Position numbers and translations under genes: made by a program
The notes under the pieces: model-generated
Told to the model about the DNA's origin: nothing
Databases searched by the model: none
What the model saw: the letters and a program-made list of their open reading frames with translations, nothing else
Assembly: GCF_947503415.1 (NCBI RefSeq)
Contig: NZ_CANNDS010000003.1
Coordinates: 372,001 to 436,000 of the forward strand
Direction: 5' to 3'
Source of the DNA: an uncultured Tateyamaria sp.
GTDB lineage: Bacteria; Pseudomonadota; Alphaproteobacteria; Rhodobacterales; Rhodobacteraceae
Length of the DNA: 64,000 nt
Shown: piece after piece, positions 44,451 to 53,034 of the stretch
Numbering within the stretch: position 1 is the stretch's first letter
Layout of the letters: each line of letters starts with the position of its first letter

Positions 44451-44539
44451 TTATCACTTGTTAGAATTTGGGCCGAAATCCCCCGGGATTCCGGCCCATT
44501 TGTTGCAAGGTTCAAGGAAATTGTTGCAGCGCGACGGGT

Positions 44540-46486
44540 TCAGCGCAGATCAGGCGGCGTGGCATCCTGACCGAGGCTGGCAGCCACATCGACCAACGGT
44601 TGCACACTGGTCTGCTTTTCACCCAGACGCCGCACCGAAACCGTTTTCTCTTCCACCTCGCGCGCCCCGACGGCAAGAATAACCGGCACCTTACCAACCG
44701 AATGCTCCCGCACCTTGTAGTTGATCTTTTCGTTGCGGATGTCCGCCTCGACCCTCACACCTGCGGCACGCAGGGTCTCGACCACTTCGGCCACGTACTC
44801 ATCGGCCTCGGACGTGATTGACGCGACAACCACTTGGCGCGGGGCCAGCCAGAACGGCAGCTTGCCGGCATGTTCCTCGATCAGGATGCCGATGAACCGC
44901 TCGAATGATCCAAGGCAGGCGCGGTGCAGCATGTATGGGCGGTGTTTTGCACCATCCTCACCGATATAGGTCGCCCCCAGCCGTTCAGGCAGGTTTGGAT
45001 CAACCTGAAAGGTGCCGCATTGCCATTCCCGGCCAATCGCATCCGTCAGTTTGAAGTCCAGCTTGGGTCCGTAAAACGCACCTTCGCCCGCGTCCAGAGT
45101 GTAGGGATGCCCGGTCGCCTTGATCGCAGCTTCAAGGGCATTCTCAACGTGATCCCAGCTTTCTTCCGATCCCACACGCTTTTCCGGGCGGGTGGCGAAC
45201 ATGATCTCGAACTTTTCAAAGCCAAGGTCTTTATAGACAGAAGACAGGTAGGTGATGAAGGCCGCGCATTCCGCCTCGATCTGATCCTCGCGGCAGAAAA
45301 TGTGCCCGTCATCCTGGGTAAAGCCGCGCACCCGCATGATCCCGTGCAGCGCGCCCGACGGTTCATAGCGGTTGCACGACCCGAATTCGGCCATGCGCAG
45401 GGGCAGGTCGCGATAGGACTTCAGGCCCTGATTAAAAATCTGCACGTGACACGGGCAGTTCATCGGCTTCAGCGCGTTGATCGCCTTTTCGCGGGCGTGT
45501 TCCTCGTCCACCTCAACGATGAACATATGTTCCTGATACTTGTCCCAGTGCCCAGAGGCTTCCCACAGCTTGCGGTCCACCACTTGCGGGGTGTTCACCT
45601 CGACATACCCGGCCGCACGTTGCTTGCGGCGCATGTAGTCCTGCAGCGATGTGTAGACGGACCAGCCGTTCGGGTGCCAGAAAATCTGGCCGGGCGCCTC
45701 TTCCTGCATGTGAAACAGGTCCATCTCGCGGCCCAGCTTGCGGTGGTCGCGCTTGGCGGCCTCTTCCAGCATGTTCAGGTGCGCGCGCAGCTTTTCCTTG
45801 CCGGTAAAGGCCACGCCATAGATGCGCTGCAACATGGCCCGGTTCGAATCCCCACGCCAATAAGCGCCCGCAATGGACATCAGCTTGAAACTGTCACCCG
45901 GCACCTGACCGGTGTGCTGCAAATGCGGACCGCGGCACAGGTCCTGCCAGTCACCGTGCCAATACATGCGCAAGGGCTCATTACCCGGAATGCTCTCGAT
46001 AAGCTCGACCTTGTACGGCTCCCCCCGATCCTCGTAGTACTTGATCGCCACATCGCGATCCCACACCTCGGTGCGTACGGGATCGCGCTTGTTGATGATC
46101 TCTTTCATCTTCTTTTCGATCGCGCCCAGATCCTCGGGGGTAAACGGTTCCGCGCGGTCGAAATCATAGTACCAGCCGTTCTCGATCACCGGGCCTATAG
46201 TGACTTTGGTGTCGGGCCAGATTTCCTGCACGGCACGCGCCATGATATGCGCCAGATCGTGGCGCACCAGCTCGTTGGCCTGCACGTCGTCCTGCATCGT
46301 GTGAATGGCGATCTGCGCATCTGCATCGATGGGCCATTGCAGGTCCCAGTGTTGGCCGTCCACGGTCGCACTGATGGCTTTTTTGGACAGGCTTCTGGAA
46401 ATGCTCTCGGCAACAGCCGCAGGGGTCACGCCTGCATCGTATTCGCGCGCATTGCCATCGGGAAAAGTCAGAGAGATTTGGGCCAT
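44540..46486 (-). CDS. thrS: Threonyl-tRNA synthetase
   Basis: A 648-residue class II synthetase. N-terminal TGS-like domain (residues 1-60), editing domain with HDLAH and LCRGPH motifs, catalytic core with zinc ligand region [10 protein letters not shown], motif 2 [11 protein letters not shown] and motif 3 region [11 protein letters not shown], and a C-terminal anticodon-binding domain. The start at 46486 fits GAGGA upstream; the earlier in-frame ATG at 46627 gives a 47-residue extension with no support. Confidence 0.97.
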   Translation of the reverse strand: MAQISLTFPDGNAREYDAGVTPAAVAESISRSLSKKAISATVDGQHWDLQWPIDADAQIAIHTMQDDVQANELVRHDLAHIMARAVQEIWPDTKVTIGPVIENGWYYDFDRAEPFTPEDLGAIEKKMKEIINKRDPVRTEVWDRDVAIKYYEDRGEPYKVELIESIPGNEPLRMYWHGDWQDLCRGPHLQHTGQVPGDSFKLMSIAGAYWRGDSNRAMLQRIYGVAFTGKEKLRAHLNMLEEAAKRDHRKLGREMDLFHMQEEAPGQIFWHPNGWSVYTSLQDYMRRKQRAAGYVEVNTPQVVDRKLWEASGHWDKYQEHMFIVEVDEEHAREKAINALKPMNCPCHVQIFNQGLKSYRDLPLRMAEFGSCNRYEPSGALHGIMRVRGFTQDDGHIFCREDQIEAECAAFITYLSSVYKDLGFEKFEIMFATRPEKRVGSEESWDHVENALEAAIKATGHPYTLDAGEGAFYGPKLDFKLTDAIGREWQCGTFQVDPNLPERLGATYIGEDGAKHRPYMLHRACLGSFERFIGILIEEHAGKLPFWLAPRQVVVASITSEADEYVAEVVETLRAAGVRVEADIRNEKINYKVREHSVGKVPVILAVGAREVEEKTVSVRRLGEKQTSVQPLVDVAASLGQDATPPDLR

Positions 46487-46756
46487 ATCGGCATCCTCGT
46501 CAGTTTGGCGCCCACGGAACGCCCGGTTGCTTGGTTTTGTATGGAGCGCGATGTGACAGGGGCAGGCGCACCCGTCAAGCCAGACTGAGCCGCCACGCCT
46601 CATTTTGTGGCGACTGTGGCATGGCATACAAAGGCATGCAGAAAAACCGACAAAAATCCGTCATTTTACGACCTTTTGCACTGGACGCAGGCGCGCGAAT
46701 CCCTAATTACAAGGGTGTTCACTATCGGAAACTTCTGATCGCCAAAGGAACACGCA

Positions 46757-46969
46757 GTGCCCAAGTACAACAAGACGTTTGAGCTGTCCGTCGAAGACCT
46801 GGACCTGATCGAAGATGCGCTACGCGCGTCAAAAAACGCGGCCATCAATGATGACCTCGCCGTGAAAGCCGCGAATGACAACGTACGCCAGATCCACGAA
46901 CTGCTGGGACGGCTGCACAATCAAAAGACGTTCTACCGCCCCGCCAAAGGCACCTATGTCGGCGGTTAA
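46757..46969 (+). CDS. Conserved small protein (70 aa)
   Basis: Begins with a GTG start (AAAGGAACACGCAGTG supports it) and reads PKYNKTFELSVEDLDLIEDA, then helical and charged, ending TFYRPAKGTYVGG. Short unnamed proteins with this form occur in Rhodobacteraceae, as far as I recall. Divergent from thrS, 270 bp away. Function unknown; no membrane span. Confidence 0.68.
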   Translation: MPKYNKTFELSVEDLDLIEDALRASKNAAINDDLAVKAANDNVRQIHELLGRLHNQKTFYRPAKGTYVGG

Positions 46970-46978
46970 AATCATGTC

Positions 46979-47005
46979 GCTGAAAAGTGGTGCGCACTTT
47001 TCAGC
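46979..47005. terminator. Hairpin between convergent genes (46757 protein and GNAT)
   Basis: Eleven-bp perfect stem GCTGAAAAGTG/CACTTTTCAGC with a five-base loop, nine bases after the plus-strand stop and 21 bases after the GNAT stop. The following plus sequence is TTCTCGACA, so the T tract is weak. Confidence 0.45.
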
Positions 47006-47025
47006 TTCTCGACATGCGGCAATTG

Positions 47026-47478
47026 TCATCCCAGCCGCAGACTGAACCGCGGGCCGGTGCCGCTTCGGCGCAGGAACCCCTCACGCTCGTAAAACCGCCC
47101 GGCCTTGTGATTGTCGGGATGCGTGCCCACGGTCATGAAACTGCACGCTTGCGCCCGCGCCTCGGCCTGACAGGCGCGCACCAGCGCGGCCCCAACCCCA
47201 TTGCCACGCGCATCGCGACACACGAACAGATGGTGCATGTCCATCCCGCGCACGCCGAACTGCAGCTGCGCCATCGGCAATAGGGCAGCGTATCCCAGCA
47301 GTTGCGATCCACCATCGGCCACCAGCACCGTCGCCCATGGATGCGGACCCAGCGCGTCCCGCGCCAACCGCTCGGCATCAATATCCGGCACATCATCATG
47401 GCACGCGGCCAGCCCGTTGATCATGGTCACAACCTGATCCACATCGGCCTCGGTCATCTTGCGTATTTGTATGGGCAT
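47026..47478 (-). CDS. GNAT family N-acetyltransferase
   Basis: A 150-residue GNAT enzyme. The acetyl-CoA-binding loop RGNGVGAALVRACQAE is in the middle, with HHLFVCRDARG before it and HPDNHKAGRFYEREGF after it, all typical. Substrate unknown. Start supported by GGAGGCAGAG-ATG. Confidence 0.9.
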   Translation of the reverse strand: MPIQIRKMTEADVDQVVTMINGLAACHDDVPDIDAERLARDALGPHPWATVLVADGGSQLLGYAALLPMAQLQFGVRGMDMHHLFVCRDARGNGVGAALVRACQAEARAQACSFMTVGTHPDNHKAGRFYEREGFLRRSGTGPRFSLRLG

Positions 47479-47524
47479 CTCTGCCTCCTTCGCTCAAACG
47501 CGCCGCGTTCGGGAAGGCAGGGGA

Positions 47525-47546
47525 AAAGCCGCTCGAACGCGGCTTT
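47525..47546. terminator. Hairpin between GNAT and MAPEG genes
   Basis: AAAGCCGC/GCGGCTTT stem with six-base loop, upstream of the GNAT gene (47478) and about 130 bp downstream of the MAPEG stop. On the minus strand it is followed by TCCCC, so it is a weak terminator at best. A second GC-rich hairpin at 47644-47667 lies directly after the MAPEG stop. Confidence 0.35.
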
Positions 47547-47673
47547 GGTGTTATGCAGGCACACCAAAAGCACGCAAAGAATGCGCGCCAAAATAATACC
47601 AATGTGCCATGCGGGTGCTCATATGCGCACTCAAGCGGTCAGACCCGCGCCCGTCAAGGGGCGCGGGATCAAA

Positions 47674-48090
47674 TCAGGCGGTAAAAAGCGCCCAACCCAT
47701 CAAAAGGCAACACACCCAGCCACCGGTAAAGATCAGCGGGCGCCCCGGAAAGCGGGCGGTGCCAGTGATATAGCCAACGGCATGCGCGATGCGCAGCATG
47801 AGAAACGCCACGCTGGCCCACAAGGTCAGCGCCGAAAACCCGTCCACCCGGTCGACCAGCAACACCAGAATGGCGAAGGGCACCGATTGCTCCAACAGGT
47901 TCAGATGCGCACGGTACGCTCGGCGCACCCAAGGGCGGTGCACGCTGGGATCAGGCGGAATGACAAACCCATCCGGGGCGTCCGCAGGGATCGATCCCTC
48001 GGGTGCCGTGTTCACACCAACAATGTAAGGGATCCAAAGCGATGCCGCCATCAGGGCCAAAGCGCCCAGAACGATCAATTCAACAGCCAT
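47674..48090 (-). CDS. MAPEG family membrane protein
   Basis: A 138-residue, four-helix membrane protein. ELIVLGALALMAASLWIPYIVG begins the first helix; the conserved RAYRAHLNLLEQSVPFAILV motif (glutathione/leukotriene-related MAPEG signature) is near residue 60; LRIAHAVGYITG and FTGGWVCCLLMGWAL follow. Likely glutathione-linked but substrate unknown. It lies downstream of the ArsR-SRPBCC gene, three bases away. Confidence 0.86.
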   Translation of the reverse strand: MAVELIVLGALALMAASLWIPYIVGVNTAPEGSIPADAPDGFVIPPDPSVHRPWVRRAYRAHLNLLEQSVPFAILVLLVDRVDGFSALTLWASVAFLMLRIAHAVGYITGTARFPGRPLIFTGGWVCCLLMGWALFTA

Positions 48091-48093
48091 GCC

Positions 48094-48867
48094 TCACGCC
48101 TCCGCCCGGTCCATGGGGCCGATATGCGCATCATTGCCCGTCTCCAGCCACGTCTTGAGGCCAGACGCCCAGCGCACCCAGCCATCGGCCACACCCTCTC
48201 CGGGCACGGCGGGGGCCCCAAGGTCGTAATGCTCGATGGTCAGACGGATGAAATCGCCCTCAGGCTTCAGCAGGTACAGAACACGGCTGGCCGGAATGTT
48301 CGCAGATGGGTCCCATTTCGGCTCAAACGTCCATTCCATCCGGCTTTTCGGGTCCGATGACAGCAGCCGGTTGATCAGCATCGGTGATCCATCGGGAAAG
48401 TGCATGGTGATGGCATCGCCATCCCGCGTCGCCTTGCTGCAGATGAAGTGGTAATGCGGGATCGCGTCTTCATCCAGCAGCGCATCCCACAGCCGGTCCT
48501 GCGTGGTCTTGATATATGTCTCCATCACGAAATCTGGTTTTGACATCTCGGGGTCTCCTTCGTCTTCAAGCTGAGATTTGAGGTCCAATACCGCTCGCGC
48601 CACTGGTTTGGCCCGGTAGGGGTCGATCCAGCGGTCAATCGCTTCCTGCAAGGGCAGGGCGTTGAGGTAGTGGTGCTTGAAGCGCCCCACCTTCTTTGTG
48701 GTGATCAGTCCTGCCTCTTCCAGCACGCCCAGATGCTTCATGACCCCGAACCGGGTCATGTCGAGCAGCCCCTGCAACTCCTGCAATGTTTGCCCGTCGC
48801 GGTCGCGCAGGCTGTCCAGCAGCGTGCGGCGGGCTGGATCAGCCAAGGCTTTGAACAGATCATCCAT
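48094..48867 (-). CDS. ArsR-type regulator fused to an SRPBCC domain
   Basis: A 257-residue single chain. Residues 1-95 are an ArsR-type winged helix: MDDLFKALADPARRTLLDSL, LQGLLDMTRFGVMKHLGVLE (recognition helix) and HHYLNALPLQEAIDRWIDP. After a short acidic linker (QLEDEGDPE) residues 115-257 form an AHSA1/SRPBCC fold: METYIKTTQDRLWDALLDE, HFPDGSPMLINRLLSSDP and MEWTFEP. Usually such pairs are two adjacent genes; here no stop or frame break separates them. No clear metal-binding cysteines are seen. Confidence 0.82.
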   Translation of the reverse strand: MDDLFKALADPARRTLLDSLRDRDGQTLQELQGLLDMTRFGVMKHLGVLEEAGLITTKKVGRFKHHYLNALPLQEAIDRWIDPYRAKPVARAVLDLKSQLEDEGDPEMSKPDFVMETYIKTTQDRLWDALLDEDAIPHYHFICSKATRDGDAITMHFPDGSPMLINRLLSSDPKSRMEWTFEPKWDPSANIPASRVLYLLKPEGDFIRLTIEHYDLGAPAVPGEGVADGWVRWASGLKTWLETGNDAHIGPMDRAEA

Positions 48868-48888
48868 GTCAGCCTTATAGGTGATTAA

Positions 48889-48904
48889 ATAGTCACGTGA
48901 CAAT
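48889..48904. promoter_or_regulatory. Palindrome GTCACGTGAC before the ArsR-SRPBCC gene
   Basis: Perfect ten-bp palindrome at 48892-48901, extendable to 16 bp with one mismatch (ATAGTCACGTGACAAT), centred about 30 bp upstream of the regulator start. ArsR-type repressors bind such inverted repeats in their own promoters; probably autoregulatory. Confidence 0.42.
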
Positions 48905-48990
48905 ATGGTAACGTATAAAAATCCCCCAGCGTCAGGATGGACAGATCCCGTAACCTTGCAGATGATCCCGCAAAACGAAGGGGAGGGGTC

Positions 48991-49743
48991 ATGACCGCAC
49001 CTGACTATCTGGACACGCCACACGGTCGGCGGCTGGCCTATCACCGCACCGAAGGCACCGGCCCCTGCGTCGTGTTCCTCGGCGGACTGAAATCCGACAT
49101 GGAAGGCACCAAAGCCATCCATCTTGAGGCATGGTGCAAGGCGGCTGGCCGCGCCTTCCTGCGCTTCGACTATTCCGGCCACGGGGAAAGCTCCGGCACA
49201 TTCGAAGAGGGGTGCATCGGTGACTGGGCCGAGGATACGGCGCATGCCCTGAAGACGCTCACAAGCGGCAAACTGATCGTCGTCGGCAGCTCCATGGGTG
49301 GCTGGCAATCGCTGCTCTTCGCCCGCGCGCATCCCGACCGCGTGGCCGGACTCGTAACAATCGCCGCCGCGCCGGACTTCACCGAAGACGGCTACTGGGT
49401 CAGCTTCACCGACGCGCAAAAGGCGGAACTTGAAGCAAAGGGTCAGATCGCCATGCCGTCGGACTACATGGAACCCTACATCATCACCAAGCGCCTCATT
49501 GAAGATGGCCGCCAAAACCTTGTCCTGCGCAGCCCCCTCCCGCTCCCATTTCCGGTCCGCTGCCTGCAAGGCACCGCCGACACCGCTGTCAGCACCGAAA
49601 CCGCCACCCGCCTGCTGAACCACGCCGACAGCCCCGACATGGCATTGACGCTGGTCAAAGACGCCGACCACCGCTTCTCTGACGGCCCCTGCCTCGGCCT
49701 GATCGAGGACGCCATCACCGACATCCTGAAAGCAACCCAATGA
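48991..49743 (+). CDS. Alpha/beta hydrolase of the ABHD10/BEM46-like type
   Basis: A 250-residue hydrolase with VVFLGGLKSDMEGTKA, FDYSGHGESSGTF and nucleophile elbow VVGSSMGGWQSLL; catalytic His near DADHRFSDG. The pattern is close to ABHD10-like/palmitoyl-thioesterase-like proteins. The ATG at 48991 with GGGGAGGGG upstream is preferred to 48937. Divergent from the ArsR-SRPBCC gene and coupled by four bases to the next. Confidence 0.85.
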   Translation: MTAPDYLDTPHGRRLAYHRTEGTGPCVVFLGGLKSDMEGTKAIHLEAWCKAAGRAFLRFDYSGHGESSGTFEEGCIGDWAEDTAHALKTLTSGKLIVVGSSMGGWQSLLFARAHPDRVAGLVTIAAAPDFTEDGYWVSFTDAQKAELEAKGQIAMPSDYMEPYIITKRLIEDGRQNLVLRSPLPLPFPVRCLQGTADTAVSTETATRLLNHADSPDMALTLVKDADHRFSDGPCLGLIEDAITDILKATQ

Positions 49744-50720
49744 AAACCTTCGGCAAACTGCTTGGTCGCGCCCTTCTGATCGCAGCCCTCCTGATCGGCG
49801 CACTCTGGTTCTTCGGTCCCTACGAAAAGGCACCATTGACGCCAACAATCGCCAGCATCAACCCCGACCTCGACGCGCATTTCGCCGACGTCGAAGCCAC
49901 GCACAACGACATCACCCCCGGCACCGAAAAGCGGATCATCTGGGCAGACAACCCCGGCACGCAAACGGAATGGGCGATCCTCTATGTCCACGGCTTTTCC
50001 GCCACCTCGGAAGAAATCCGCCCCGTCCCCGACCGCATTGCGCAAAGCCTTGGCGCAAACCTGATCTACACCCGCCTGCAAGGGCACGGGCGCAGCGGCG
50101 ACGCGCTGGCCGACGGCACGGTACAGGGCTGGGTCAACGATCTGGCCGAAGGGTTGGACGCTGCACGTATCGCCGGTCAAAAGGTGCTGATCCTGTCAAC
50201 GTCTACGGGCGGCACGCTCGTGACGGCCACGGCACAAGACCCGGACCTGATGCAGGACGTTGCGGGTCTCATTTTCGTCTCACCCAATTACGGTCTCAAC
50301 ACCCCTGTGGCCAAGCTGCTCAGCTGGCCCGCCGCACGGTACTGGCTGCCTACACTGGCCGGGGACCGACGCAGTTTCACCCCGCACAACGAAGCCCACG
50401 GCACCTACTGGACGACCGAATACCCAAGCGTCGCGGTCATGCCCATGGTGGCGCTGATCGATGCGGTGGCAGACATGGATCACAGCAGCCAAACCATCCC
50501 GGCACTCTTCTGGTACGCGCAAGAGGATGAAGTCGTGCGTCCCGACATCACCGCACAAGTCGCAAGCGTATGGGGTGCGGCGTCCCAAACAGTGAACCCA
50601 ACCATGGGGCCGCAGGACGATCCGCAAAGCCATGTCATATCAGGCGACATCATGTCTCCGGGCCAGACAAATGCCACGGTTGCAGGTATGCTCGACTGGA
50701 TCGCAACATTGGAGCCGTAA
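49740..50720 (+). CDS. Membrane-anchored alpha/beta hydrolase with unusual nucleophile elbow
   Basis: A 326-residue protein with an N-terminal signal anchor (LLIAALLIGALWFFGPYEK) and a hydrolase domain: ILYVHGFSATSEE, YTRLQGHGRSGDAL and the elbow ILSTSTGGTLV, where S-T-S-T-G-G replaces the usual GxSxG, so the first glycine is absent. Catalytic His may be in DPQSHVIS. Activity plausible but the elbow is atypical. Coupled to the upstream hydrolase. Confidence 0.8.
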   Translation: MKTFGKLLGRALLIAALLIGALWFFGPYEKAPLTPTIASINPDLDAHFADVEATHNDITPGTEKRIIWADNPGTQTEWAILYVHGFSATSEEIRPVPDRIAQSLGANLIYTRLQGHGRSGDALADGTVQGWVNDLAEGLDAARIAGQKVLILSTSTGGTLVTATAQDPDLMQDVAGLIFVSPNYGLNTPVAKLLSWPAARYWLPTLAGDRRSFTPHNEAHGTYWTTEYPSVAVMPMVALIDAVADMDHSSQTIPALFWYAQEDEVVRPDITAQVASVWGAASQTVNPTMGPQDDPQSHVISGDIMSPGQTNATVAGMLDWIATLEP

Positions 50721-50721
50721 C

Positions 50722-51150
50722 ATGGACCAGCGCGTCTCACTCATCACGCTCGGCACGCGCAATATGGACCGCCTTGCGGCCTTCTACGAAGCGCTTGGAT
50801 GGGTTCGGGTCGACAGCCCCGACGGGGTCATCGCCTTCGATTTGATCGGACAGACCCTTGGCCTCTATCCGCTGCAAGCGCTGGCAGACGAGATTGGATT
50901 GCCGGTTAGTGAACTTGGTCACGGGGCCACGACACTTGGCCACAACGTTCCCAACAGGGAAGACGTCGCGCCCCTCCTGGCCCGCGCCGAAGCGGCAGGC
51001 GCCAAAATCCTCAAGCCCGCACAGGATGTGTTCTGGGGCGGCCATCACGGCTATTTCTCGGACCCTGAAGGTCACATTTGGGAAGTCGCTCACAATCCGT
51101 TTTCCCCGCTTGGACCAAAGGGTGAATTTCAATGGAACGGGGCCGCCTGA
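50722..51150 (+). CDS. VOC family protein
   Basis: A 142-residue glyoxalase-fold protein starting MDQRVSLITLGTRNMDRLAA, with FYEALGWVRV and the C-terminal HHGYFSDPEGHIWEVAHNP typical of the family. Specific reaction unknown. It starts two bases after the membrane-anchored hydrolase and ends one base before the next gene, so it is in the same operon. Confidence 0.86.
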   Translation: MDQRVSLITLGTRNMDRLAAFYEALGWVRVDSPDGVIAFDLIGQTLGLYPLQALADEIGLPVSELGHGATTLGHNVPNREDVAPLLARAEAAGAKILKPAQDVFWGGHHGYFSDPEGHIWEVAHNPFSPLGPKGEFQWNGAA

Positions 51151-51783
51151 ATGCGTCGCCCCGCCAGCATGTGGAGCCTCGAAAACCTCGGCCGCGTGCG
51201 GCTGTCGAAACACTTCTACATGCGGGATTTCCTGTACTCTGAAATTGGCAATTATCATCAGATCCAGAACCTGCCACGCGACCCGGACCTTGCGATCAGG
51301 AATGGCCGTGAACTCTGCGCCCAACTCCTCGACCCGCTCGAAGAAACCTTTGGCAGGCTGGCCATCCGTTCGGGCTACCGCTCGCCAGAGCTCAACCAAT
51401 ATGGCAATGAAAACAAGTTGAATTGCGCCCGCAATGACAATCCCATCGAGTGCCACATCTGGGATTGGGGGCAGGGGGAGGCGGCCATTGCGGGCACGTC
51501 ACTCGCGATCCAGTGGTTCACGGATCAATACGAGCGGGGGCGCGATTGGCGCGACCTCGCGTGGTGGATACACGACCATCTGCCATACTCGGGGATGTGG
51601 TTCTTTCCCAAGCTTTGCGCATTCAACCTTGATTGGCGACCCATACCGCAGCGCATGATCGGCAGTTACATCGCGCCCAAAGGGCTGCTCTTGCGCCGTG
51701 GTGACGACCCATCAGAACCGCTGGCACAAAGGCAAGCCCGCTATACCGATTTCCCGCCATTCCGTGGAATTGCATACCCGTGA
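51151..51783 (+). CDS. Peptidase M15-like protein (degenerate active site)
   Basis: A 210-residue protein related to phage-type M15A endopeptidases/carboxypeptidases by FYMRDFLYSEIGNYHQIQNL, LLDPLEETFGRLAIRSGYRS and PELNQYG. The expected SQHxxGxAxDI zinc block is present only as ECHIWDWGQGEAAIAG, so a His remains but the Asp is replaced; WIHDHLPYSGMWFFP may supply the later His. Probably a modified or inactive member. Stop of the VOC gene abuts its ATG. Confidence 0.6.
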   Translation: MRRPASMWSLENLGRVRLSKHFYMRDFLYSEIGNYHQIQNLPRDPDLAIRNGRELCAQLLDPLEETFGRLAIRSGYRSPELNQYGNENKLNCARNDNPIECHIWDWGQGEAAIAGTSLAIQWFTDQYERGRDWRDLAWWIHDHLPYSGMWFFPKLCAFNLDWRPIPQRMIGSYIAPKGLLLRRGDDPSEPLAQRQARYTDFPPFRGIAYP

Positions 51784-52161
51784 CGCTGTGGCGGTCGTTC
51801 GGCATCTGTGAACCGCGATGTTGAACCTCGATATTGTGGTTTGTGAGGCGAGACGTGCCCAAAAGCGAATGACACGCAGCGGTAGATACAGACAACGACC
51901 CCATTCATAGCAAGAGTGCACGTGCTGATTTCGAAGGCGCATTGGCGAGGAACCGCGCATCTTTGCCGTGGCGATGGAAGCATTGCGAAACTCAAGCAAA
52001 ATGACCATTGCAACAAGGGTGCGAGCCGTCATTTGTTGCTGTTTACAGATCAGATCAAAAGCTGACGTCTCGCAAGGGCTTGCGGCGTGGACAGAGCCGG
52101 GTCATGGTTAACAAAAAGTAAATCGGCAGGCAGTAAATGACGCGAATGGCAGGGTCGGGGC
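51784..52161. other. Stretch of 378 bp without a supported gene
   Basis: Open frames on the minus strand here lack ribosome-binding sites and recognisable sequence. No hairpin with a T tract, tRNA or repeat was noticed. The right end should hold the promoter of the hydrolase at 52162. Confidence 0.5.
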
Positions 52162-52872
52162 ATGGCTGAGCCCCTTGTTTTTCTTCCCGGTATGATGTGT
52201 GACGCGCGGCTCTTTGGGCCGCAGATTGCCGAGTTGTCCTCCGAGTTTTCGGTCATGGTGTCACCTGTTACCCGCGGGGAACGGGTCGAGGAGATTGCGA
52301 GCGGCTTGCTTGATGAATTGCCTCAACGCTTTGCGTTGGCGGGCTTGTCGATGGGCGGGATCGTCGCGATGGAGGTATTGCGCCGTGCGCCCGACCGGGT
52401 GACGCGACTTGCGCTGATGGACACCAACCCGCTGGCCGAAACGCCCGCAGTGGCCGCCGCCCGCGAGCCGCAGATCGTGAAGGTGCGGACGGGGCGTATG
52501 CACGAGGTGATGCGGGATGAGATGAAGCCGAACTATTTGGCACCGGGTCCTTACGTGGACGAGATCCTGGCGCTGGTTATGGATATGGCCGAGGCGCTGG
52601 GACCGGATGTGTTCGTGCGCCAGTCGCGCGCGCTGCAACGCCGTCGCGACCAGCAGGGGACGCTCAGAAAATGCAAGGTGCCGACGCTGGTCTTGTGCGG
52701 CGCCCATGATGAGTTGTGCCCCGTCAAACGGCACACGTTCATGGCCGAGCTGATACCGGGTGCCGAACTGAAGGTGCTGGAGGATGCCGGGCATCTGCCT
52801 ACACTGGAAGCCCCCGCAGAGACGACGCAGGCGTTGCGAGACTGGCTGAAACAGCCGCTTATCCTGCGCTAG
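52162..52872 (+). CDS. Alpha/beta hydrolase
   Basis: A 236-residue hydrolase with LVFLPGMMCDARLFG (oxyanion side), nucleophile elbow LAGLSMGGIVAMEVL, LVLCGAHDELCP (catalytic Asp) and EDAGHLPTLEAP (catalytic His). No signal peptide. Likely a carboxylesterase or related enzyme; substrate not predictable. Start is supported weakly by GGGTCGGGGC upstream. Confidence 0.86.
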   Translation: MAEPLVFLPGMMCDARLFGPQIAELSSEFSVMVSPVTRGERVEEIASGLLDELPQRFALAGLSMGGIVAMEVLRRAPDRVTRLALMDTNPLAETPAVAAAREPQIVKVRTGRMHEVMRDEMKPNYLAPGPYVDEILALVMDMAEALGPDVFVRQSRALQRRRDQQGTLRKCKVPTLVLCGAHDELCPVKRHTFMAELIPGAELKVLEDAGHLPTLEAPAETTQALRDWLKQPLILR

Positions 52873-52879
52873 GTCGAAT

Positions 52880-52897
52880 GTGTCCCCGCGGGGACAC
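52880..52897. terminator. Palindrome GTGTCCCC-GCGGGGACAC
   Basis: An 18-bp perfect palindrome seven bases after the hydrolase stop; as RNA it could form a seven-bp stem with a CGCG loop. No T tract, so termination is uncertain; it lies between convergent genes. Confidence 0.35.
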
Positions 52898-53034
52898 GGT
52901 GTTCGGGGGCGTCACCCAAAATCAACCGATCTGTGAAACACCCGCACGGTCAAAGGCTTGGCGACCGCACGCCGCGTTTCAGCGAAATTAACCAGCCAAA
53001 CCGCACACTGGTGCGCGAAGGGGCGCGACGGGTT

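Noticed and set aside
45841-45860. GTTCGAATCC, reminiscent of a tRNA T-arm
   Set aside because: It lies inside thrS and no cloverleaf can be drawn around it. No tRNA was found elsewhere either.
44924-46588. Long plus-strand open frame antisense to thrS
   Set aside because: Frame shadow of thrS; no family, biased by GC-rich codons.
51623-52032. Small minus-strand frames in the 51784-52161 gap
   Set aside because: No ribosome-binding site, no recognisable sequence, and they overlap each other.
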